From the NCBI GenBank assembly GCA_947574135.1, contig CANPIM010000003.1:1-64000 (forward strand): a stretch of 64,000 bases of DNA. Direction: 5' to 3'. How positions within the stretch are numbered: position 1 is the stretch's first letter; every line of letters starts with the position of its first letter. The translations under genes and the position numbers were made by a program. This document shows positions 58,493 to 64,000 of the stretch, piece by piece. This DNA comes from an uncultured Lachnospiraceae bacterium (GTDB taxonomy: Bacteria; Bacillota; Clostridia; Lachnospirales; Lachnospiraceae). The notes below the pieces were generated by a model. The model ran no database searches, was not told the origin of the DNA, and was given only the letters and a program-made list of their open reading frames with translations.

Positions 58493-61114
58493 ATGGCAAA
58501 ATGGGTTTATCTGTTTAAAGAGGGAGACGCCAGTATGAGAAATCTGCTGGGCGGCAAGGGAGCAAACCTGGCGGAGATGACCAACCTGGGGCTTCCGATT
58601 CCACAGGGATTTACAGTGACGACCGAGGCTTGCACGGATTATTACGAAAATGACAAACGGATTTCCAGCGAGGTGCTGGGCCAGATTAACGCGGCGCTTG
58701 TATTTCTGGAGGGGATGCAGGGAAAGAAATTTGGCGATACGGAGGATCCCCTTTTGGTTTCCGTCCGTTCCGGTGCACGGGCATCCATGCCGGGTATGAT
58801 GGATACCATCCTGAATCTGGGACTGAACGATGTTTCCGTGGAGGGCTTTGCAAAGAAAACCGGAAATCCCCGGTTTGCGTATGATTCCTACCGCCGGTTT
58901 ATTCAGATGTATTCCGACGTGGTCATGGAGGTTCCCAAGTCCTACTTTGAGAAGATTATCGATGAGGTGAAGGAAAAGAAGGGGGTCAAGTTTGACACAG
59001 AGCTCACTGCGGAGGATTTAAAGGAGCTTATTGCCCGGTTTAAGGCTGTCTACAAGGAGGCCAAGGAGGAGGAATTTCCACAGGATCCCAAGGAACAGCT
59101 TTTGGGCGCCGTACAGGCGGTGTTCCGTTCCTGGGACAACCCCCGTGCCATTGTATATCGCCGCATGAACGACATTCCCGGGGACTGGGGAACGGCCGTA
59201 AACGTGCAGGCTATGGTATTTGGAAATATGGGCGACACCTCTGGTACCGGTGTGGCCTTTACCCGGAATCCTGCTACCGGTGAGAAGGGGATTTTCGGGG
59301 AGTATCTGATCAATGCCCAGGGTGAGGATGTGGTAGCCGGCGTGCGTACCCCTCAGCCCATTACCAAGATGCAGGAGGATCTGCCGGAGTGCTATGAGGA
59401 GTTCCTGCGCATTGCCAAGAAGCTTGAGAATCACTACCGGGATATGCAGGATATGGAGTTTACCATTCAGGAGGGCAAGCTTTACTTCCTCCAGACCAGA
59501 AGCGGAAAGCGCACGGCTCCTGCGGCTCTGCAGATTGCCTGCGATCTGGTGGATGAGGGCATGATTTCCCAGGAGGAGGCTGTGCTGCGCATTGAGGCCA
59601 AGTCTCTGGATCAGCTGCTGCATCCAACCTTTGATCCGGAAGCTTTGAAGGCCGGGGAGGTTATCGGCGAGGCGCTGCCTGCATCTCCGGGTGCGGCGGC
59701 CGGCAAGGTATACTTTACCGCTGAGGAGGCCAAGGCAGCCTTTGAGGCTGGAGAGCGGGTTATTCTGGTGCGTCTGGAGACCTCTCCGGAGGATATTGAG
59801 GGAATGCATGCGGCCCGTGGTATTCTCACGGTTCGGGGCGGCATGACCAGCCATGCGGCTGTGGTGGCCCGGGGTATGGGAACTTGCTGTGTATCCGGCT
59901 GCGGCGAGATCAAGATCTCCGAGGAAGAGAAATGGTTTGAGCTGGGCGGACATCATTTTGTGGAGGGAGATTATATTTCCCTGGACGGCACCACCGGTAA
60001 GATCTACAAGGGAGATATCGCTACCAAGGATGCGGCGATCACCGGCAATTTCCAGCGGATTATGGGCTGGGCGGACAAGTTCCGCCGTCTCCAGGTGCGC
60101 ACCAATGCGGACACCCCGGAGGATACCCAAAATGCAGTGCATCTGGGAGCAGAGGGCATTGGTCTGTGCAGAACAGAACATATGTTCTTTAATCCGGAGC
60201 GGATTCCCAAGATTCGCAAGATGATTCTGTCTGACAATCAGGAGGCCAGAGAGGCGGCCCTTATGGAGCTGCTTCCCTTCCAGAAGGAGGACTTTAAGGC
60301 TATGTATAAGGCTCTGAAGGGACGTCCCATGACGGTTCGCTATCTGGATCCGCCTCTTCATGAGTTTGTTCCCACCGAGGAGGAGGACATTCGCGCGCTG
60401 GCTGAGGACATGGGATTGTCCGTGGAGTCTGTAAAGGCAAAATGTACGGAGCTTCATGAGTTTAATCCCATGATGGGTCACCGCGGCTGCCGTCTGGCTG
60501 TTACCTATCCGGAAATCGCCAAGATGCAGACCAGGGCTGTCATGGAGGCGGCCATTGAGGTGGAGCGTGAGGAGGGCTTTGACATTATTCCCGAGATCAT
60601 GATTCCTCTGGTAGGTGAGCGCAAGGAGCTGAAATTTGTGAAGGAGATCGTGGAGGAGACCGCAGAGCTGGTGAAGAAGGAGAAGGGCTCCGACATCCAG
60701 TATCGGGTGGGCACCATGATTGAGATTCCAAGAGCCGCTCTGACCGCGGACGAGATTGCCAAGGAGGCAGAGTTCTTCTCCTTTGGAACCAACGACCTGA
60801 CCCAGATGACCTTTGGCTTCTCCAGGGATGACTCCGGCAAGTTCCTGGATTCCTACTACAAGGCAAAGATTTACGAGTCCGATCCCTTTGCACGTTTGGA
60901 TCAGAACGGCGTAGGCAAGCTGGTGCAGATGGCAGCCGAGCTGGGACGCGCTACTCGCCCGGACATCAAGCTTGGAATCTGTGGAGAGCACGGCGGAGAT
61001 CCCTCTTCCGTGGAATTCTGTCACAGGGTGGGACTGAATTATGTGTCCTGCTCGCCTTACCGGGTGCCCATTGCCAGACTGGCGGCGGCCCAGGCGGCGT
61101 TGAATAATAAGTAA
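58493..61114 (+). CDS. ppdK: Pyruvate, phosphate dikinase
   Basis: KWVYLFKEGDASMRNLLGGKGANLAEMTNLGLPIPQGFTVTTEAC; GGMTSHAAVVARGMGTCCVSGC; FGTNDLTQMTFGFSRDD. Confidence 0.98.
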   Translation: MAKWVYLFKEGDASMRNLLGGKGANLAEMTNLGLPIPQGFTVTTEACTDYYENDKRISSEVLGQINAALVFLEGMQGKKFGDTEDPLLVSVRSGARASMPGMMDTILNLGLNDVSVEGFAKKTGNPRFAYDSYRRFIQMYSDVVMEVPKSYFEKIIDEVKEKKGVKFDTELTAEDLKELIARFKAVYKEAKEEEFPQDPKEQLLGAVQAVFRSWDNPRAIVYRRMNDIPGDWGTAVNVQAMVFGNMGDTSGTGVAFTRNPATGEKGIFGEYLINAQGEDVVAGVRTPQPITKMQEDLPECYEEFLRIAKKLENHYRDMQDMEFTIQEGKLYFLQTRSGKRTAPAALQIACDLVDEGMISQEEAVLRIEAKSLDQLLHPTFDPEALKAGEVIGEALPASPGAAAGKVYFTAEEAKAAFEAGERVILVRLETSPEDIEGMHAARGILTVRGGMTSHAAVVARGMGTCCVSGCGEIKISEEEKWFELGGHHFVEGDYISLDGTTGKIYKGDIATKDAAITGNFQRIMGWADKFRRLQVRTNADTPEDTQNAVHLGAEGIGLCRTEHMFFNPERIPKIRKMILSDNQEAREAALMELLPFQKEDFKAMYKALKGRPMTVRYLDPPLHEFVPTEEEDIRALAEDMGLSVESVKAKCTELHEFNPMMGHRGCRLAVTYPEIAKMQTRAVMEAAIEVEREEGFDIIPEIMIPLVGERKELKFVKEIVEETAELVKKEKGSDIQYRVGTMIEIPRAALTADEIAKEAEFFSFGTNDLTQMTFGFSRDDSGKFLDSYYKAKIYESDPFARLDQNGVGKLVQMAAELGRATRPDIKLGICGEHGGDPSSVEFCHRVGLNYVSCSPYRVPIARLAAAQAALNNK

Positions 61115-61154
61115 AAGAACAAATGTTCTTGCTTTTGCAGAAATGAACCAAATC

Positions 61155-61192
61155 GAGGACCTTGGAGGAGTGCACCTTCAAGGTCCTCTTTC
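61155..61192 (+). terminator. Intrinsic terminator after ppdK
   Basis: GAGGACCTT..AAGGTCCTC followed by a T-rich tract. Confidence 0.75.
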
Positions 61193-61337
61193 TCTCCTTT
61201 TTCTCCTGGTAGTAGAAAGAGAAAAAATGGGTGTTTTTCAAATAGGTTCTGCTGCCATTTGAGAGTGTGGCTGTAAGGATACTTTTACAGACGTTAATAT
61301 GCTCACAAATAATAATTGCTTTTAATGTTTCCATGCT

Positions 61338-61616
61338 CTATCCGAAGAAAACGCTCCAAACATATTTTTCATGTCCGCGGGTGCATTCACACAGCATATT
61401 TGCATTCTTTGAAATCTCAGATGCCATAGACCAGGAGCATTTTTCTTTGCCAAGATGTATGACAATGCCATCCTCGGCCTCCGTTATTTTTACTGGCATA
61501 TTTTCGTTTAGGAAAGCGGCATAATCTGCAAGTGTCGCACAGTTTGAAGCGGCGGCCTTCAACGGAACGATTTCCTCTTCCGCTTTTTTCGTGCGGCACA
61601 TCCCTTTCCATAGCAT
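61338..61616 (-). pseudogene. C-terminal fragment of an uncharacterised protein
   Basis: Short ORF ending SKNANMLCECTRGHEKYVWSVFFG abuts the truncated gene at 61618; looks like the tail of a longer protein. Confidence 0.4.
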
Positions 61617-61617
61617 T

Positions 61618-62208
61618 TCAGTATACAGGCGGCATCAGGACTTTGCGTTTCAGTGAGATCAGGCGGAAACTTCCATTTGTTACAGAAGCTAATAGTATTT
61701 TCTGATATGGAAGGTGGTGATGAGAGAGGGAAGAGGAGACATAACAGGTATCATAGGAGCCTTGTTTCTTATTATTCCTTAAATAGTAGTATCTATCTGA
61801 ATCATCATAATCACCATAATAGATAATTGCAAAATCGCATCCATAGCGTATTTTTTTATACTTCTTATCAGCAACCTTTATTGTAATGGCGGATGTTGAG
61901 TCTTTAGGAAATGAGTATTGTGTTCCCCGTAATGCCGTTTTAAAGGAATCTATAAAATTTTGCTTAATAATATTCGCTTTGTAATAATACCCATTTCCTG
62001 GATGCGGGATAATAAGATTATAGTCAAAATCAAATCCTTTATTTCCGCCTTGGATTCGGGTAACAAGATGCCATCTTCCGCTGCCAATTAGGTGGAACTG
62101 GAATGTTAGACCATAGTTTTTTCTCATCTCGATTTGAGTACGCTTAATGATCTCTTCAAGTTCTTTTCTAATGGGGGCATATTCAGACTTTTTTACATAT
62201 TCATACAT
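61618..62208 (-). CDS. Nucleotidyltransferase-fold-like protein, probably 3'-truncated
   Basis: MYEYVKKSEYAPIRKELEEIIKRTQIEMRKNYGLTFQFHLIGSGRWHLVTRIQGGNKGFDFDYNLIIPH: GSG followed by DFD is nucleotidyltransferase-like; the C-terminus after RNNKKQGSYDT looks atypical. Confidence 0.5.
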   Translation of the reverse strand: MYEYVKKSEYAPIRKELEEIIKRTQIEMRKNYGLTFQFHLIGSGRWHLVTRIQGGNKGFDFDYNLIIPHPGNGYYYKANIIKQNFIDSFKTALRGTQYSFPKDSTSAITIKVADKKYKKIRYGCDFAIIYYGDYDDSDRYYYLRNNKKQGSYDTCYVSSSLSHHHLPYQKILLASVTNGSFRLISLKRKVLMPPVY

Positions 62209-62342
62209 ATCTTATATCTCCTTCTCGCCCATGCCACCCATACAATTTAAAAATTGTATCATTGTAGAATACCATATTTTGAGGCATTGTCAATACCTGA
62301 TTTTTCATGGTTATACAGGTTTAGATAAAATCTCATTGCGGA

Positions 62343-62921
62343 TTATAATTTCTCCTTGCAGAAATCCATTGTCTTTTGCATGATATCCTTCAAATTCTCA
62401 ATGTTTTTCAGCGTATCAGCACATTCGAGGGAATGATTGCATCCTTTCTATTCACCTATGGGAATATGGTTTGTATTTGAAAGTCGGATAATCTCATCTG
62501 TATCACTCCATGGATCTGCTGTCCCAATAAATGCGATGGCATGATTTGGAGCAAAAAGAAAAGTCTGTGCCAAAGGAGTATAAAGAATATGTCTTGCTTT
62601 TCCTAATCCATATTTCTTAGCATAGGATGCGGCAATAATAGTTCCTATACTCTTGGAAATAAAGAGAACATCATCATATTCAGACCAATCAATATCTGTA
62701 AGCTCAGCTTCAGACTGTGAAAACAGTGCTTCATATGCCTCTTTCATTTTCTCTTCATTGCCACGGATATTTCCGGCGTTATATGCGTAGCTCACATTTC
62801 TATAATCTTTATATCCAAGCTCACAGGCGATATTTCTACTATAATATAGAAGGGGTTTCTCGCAGTGATACCCAATACCAGGGAAGTAGACAGCTATTTT
62901 AGACATAATGTTTCCTTTCAA
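62343..62921 (-). pseudogene. Alpha/beta-hydrolase-like gene interrupted by in-frame TAG
   Basis: SKIAVYFPGIGYHCEKPLLYYSRNIA..DDVLFISKSIGTIIAASYAKKYG..NHIPIGE, TAG (62448-62450), then KGCNHSLECADTLKNIENLKDIMQKTMDFCKEKL in the same frame. Confidence 0.7.
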
Positions 62922-62971
62922 ATAGTGATTCTTGCAAAGCTAAGTTACTGTATAGGACAAATAATAAGAAA

Positions 62972-63292
62972 TTAATCAGGGTAAATTCGTTTACCAAATT
63001 CAAAGGCTTCTTGCAGATGGTTTGTTTTATCAATCTGTGGTTTTCCATTGGTATCGCCACATCCGCCGGCAAGAATCATCCCTCTGTCCTTAAATCCAAT
63101 ATAATTCACGATTGCAAACGGATAATAAGAGACAGCCTGTTCAAATGTCCAGAAGAAATCATCTGCTGAGGTCATAAGCAAAGCACAGTCTTTTACGGGA
63201 TATTTTTCATAATGGATTCCTTTCGTGTCGTTGTAATTCATACTAACATAATCCAAAAGAATACCCCAAATTAATTCGCGTGCATTCTCCAT
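62972..63292 (-). pseudogene. C-terminal fragment of a flavodoxin-like NAD(P)H-dependent oxidoreductase
   Basis: ADDFFWTFEQAVSYYPFAIVNYIGFKDRGMILAGGCGDTNGKPQIDKTNHLQEAFEFGKRI resembles the C-terminal half only. Confidence 0.5.
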
Positions 63293-63524
63293 AAGTAATA
63301 TCTATTATTTTACCATAGATGCCTTTCCAATTCTATGGAAATTGCTTATAAATCGAGTAGAAGAGTAGAATTCCCTCCCCTTCCCTATCCCCAACAATAT
63401 TACATATCCTTAAGTTTCCACCTATAAAAAGAGAGAGCCCTTTCCTTTTTCTTTACTTATGAAAAAGAGAAAATATGTCGATATATTTATAAAAATGCTG
63501 TGCAGAAAATAGGAGACTGGAGAC

Positions 63525-64000
63525 ATGATAAACTACATCCAAAATTTAAAAATCAGATTAAAGCTTTACATTCTCATAGGAGTGGCGCTGATTGGTATGC
63601 TTATTATCGGCGGTATGTCATTCTATCTTATGGGACGGATGAACGACATGACAACGGATATTTCCACAAGTTGGCTTCCCAGCATTGACACGGCCAGGGA
63701 TTTAACTGCGACCCTCTCTAATATCCGTCTCAATGAATTGGGATATCTGACGGCCATCTCTGAGGATGTGGAAGAATCTAGCCTGCAGTATCTCCAAAAC
63801 GAAAAAGAGGATATGGAAAGCCTCTTGACTACATATAAGGAACTGATTGACGAAGAGGAAAGCGGCTTCTATAATACTGCAAAAAATCTCTGGACGCAGT
63901 ACAGGGAAGCAGATGAGGAAATAATTGCTTTAGCCAAAGAGGGCCACAAAGAGGAGGCCCGGGCCATCCTGGAGGGTGAATGCGTTGAGCTTTACAATTC
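63525..64000 (+). CDS. Methyl-accepting chemotaxis protein (partial, N-terminus; 4-helix-bundle sensor type)
   Basis: MINYIQNLKIRLKLYILIGVALIGMLIIGGMSFYLMGRMNDMTTDISTSWLPSIDTARDLTATLSNIRLNELGYL; runs off the window end. Confidence 0.8.
   Translation, partial: MINYIQNLKIRLKLYILIGVALIGMLIIGGMSFYLMGRMNDMTTDISTSWLPSIDTARDLTATLSNIRLNELGYLTAISEDVEESSLQYLQNEKEDMESLLTTYKELIDEEESGFYNTAKNLWTQYREADEEIIALAKEGHKEEARAILEGECVELYN

Noticed and set aside
59018-61024. 668-aa minus-strand ORF opposite ppdK
   Set aside because: Mirror ORF caused by codon bias in a strongly supported plus-strand gene; no recognisable domain.
41042-62450. Idea that TAG is recoded in this genome
   Set aside because: TAG is used as a normal terminator in the window (for example ruvB, zapA, era), so the two in-frame TAGs are better explained as pseudogene mutations.
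1-64000. tRNA or rRNA genes
   Set aside because: No cloverleaf-like or rRNA-like sequence was recognised in intergenic regions by eye; a tRNAscan-SE and barrnap run would be decisive.

Overview
This 64 kb window looks like a Clostridia chromosome, probably Lachnospiraceae-like; that placement is inferred from gene content only. From left to right it holds: an rnfC-rnfD pair directly abutting ruvA-ruvB; zapA, a U32 peptidase, and ftsW/rodA plus a PBP; a ~21.5 kb anaerobic cobalamin operon (about 10.8-32.3 kb) behind a B12 riboswitch and terminator; degV; a PLC-like protein; a secreted multi-SH3b protein; rqcH/NFACT; and yicC-gmk-rpoZ. Next comes a low-GC accessory block (39.7-45.7 kb) with a truncated tyrosine integrase fused to a broken glycosyltransferase and other polysaccharide genes. 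It is followed by a probable CDP-ribitol module (epimerase, IspD/TarI-like, TarJ-like), an M16C peptidase, era-yqzL-recO, glyS, a PPi-type PFK and ppdK. The right end is a minus-strand set of decayed gene fragments and the start of a chemoreceptor. The most interesting signals are: (i) a dispersed palindromic element with three recognisable copies just upstream of cbiL, cbiH and glyS; (ii) a strongly structured intergenic region between cbiL and cbiF with a 24-bp perfect inverted repeat; (iii) HemC-CobA-HemD and CbiJ-CbiE-CbiT triple fusions, the second with a tandem-repeat linker; (iv) a CobU-like paralog with a degenerate P-loop, plus two unexplained genes inside the B12 operon; and (v) an integrase/glycosyltransferase chimera with an in-frame amber codon. 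All domain calls were made by eye. No searches or folding programs were run.
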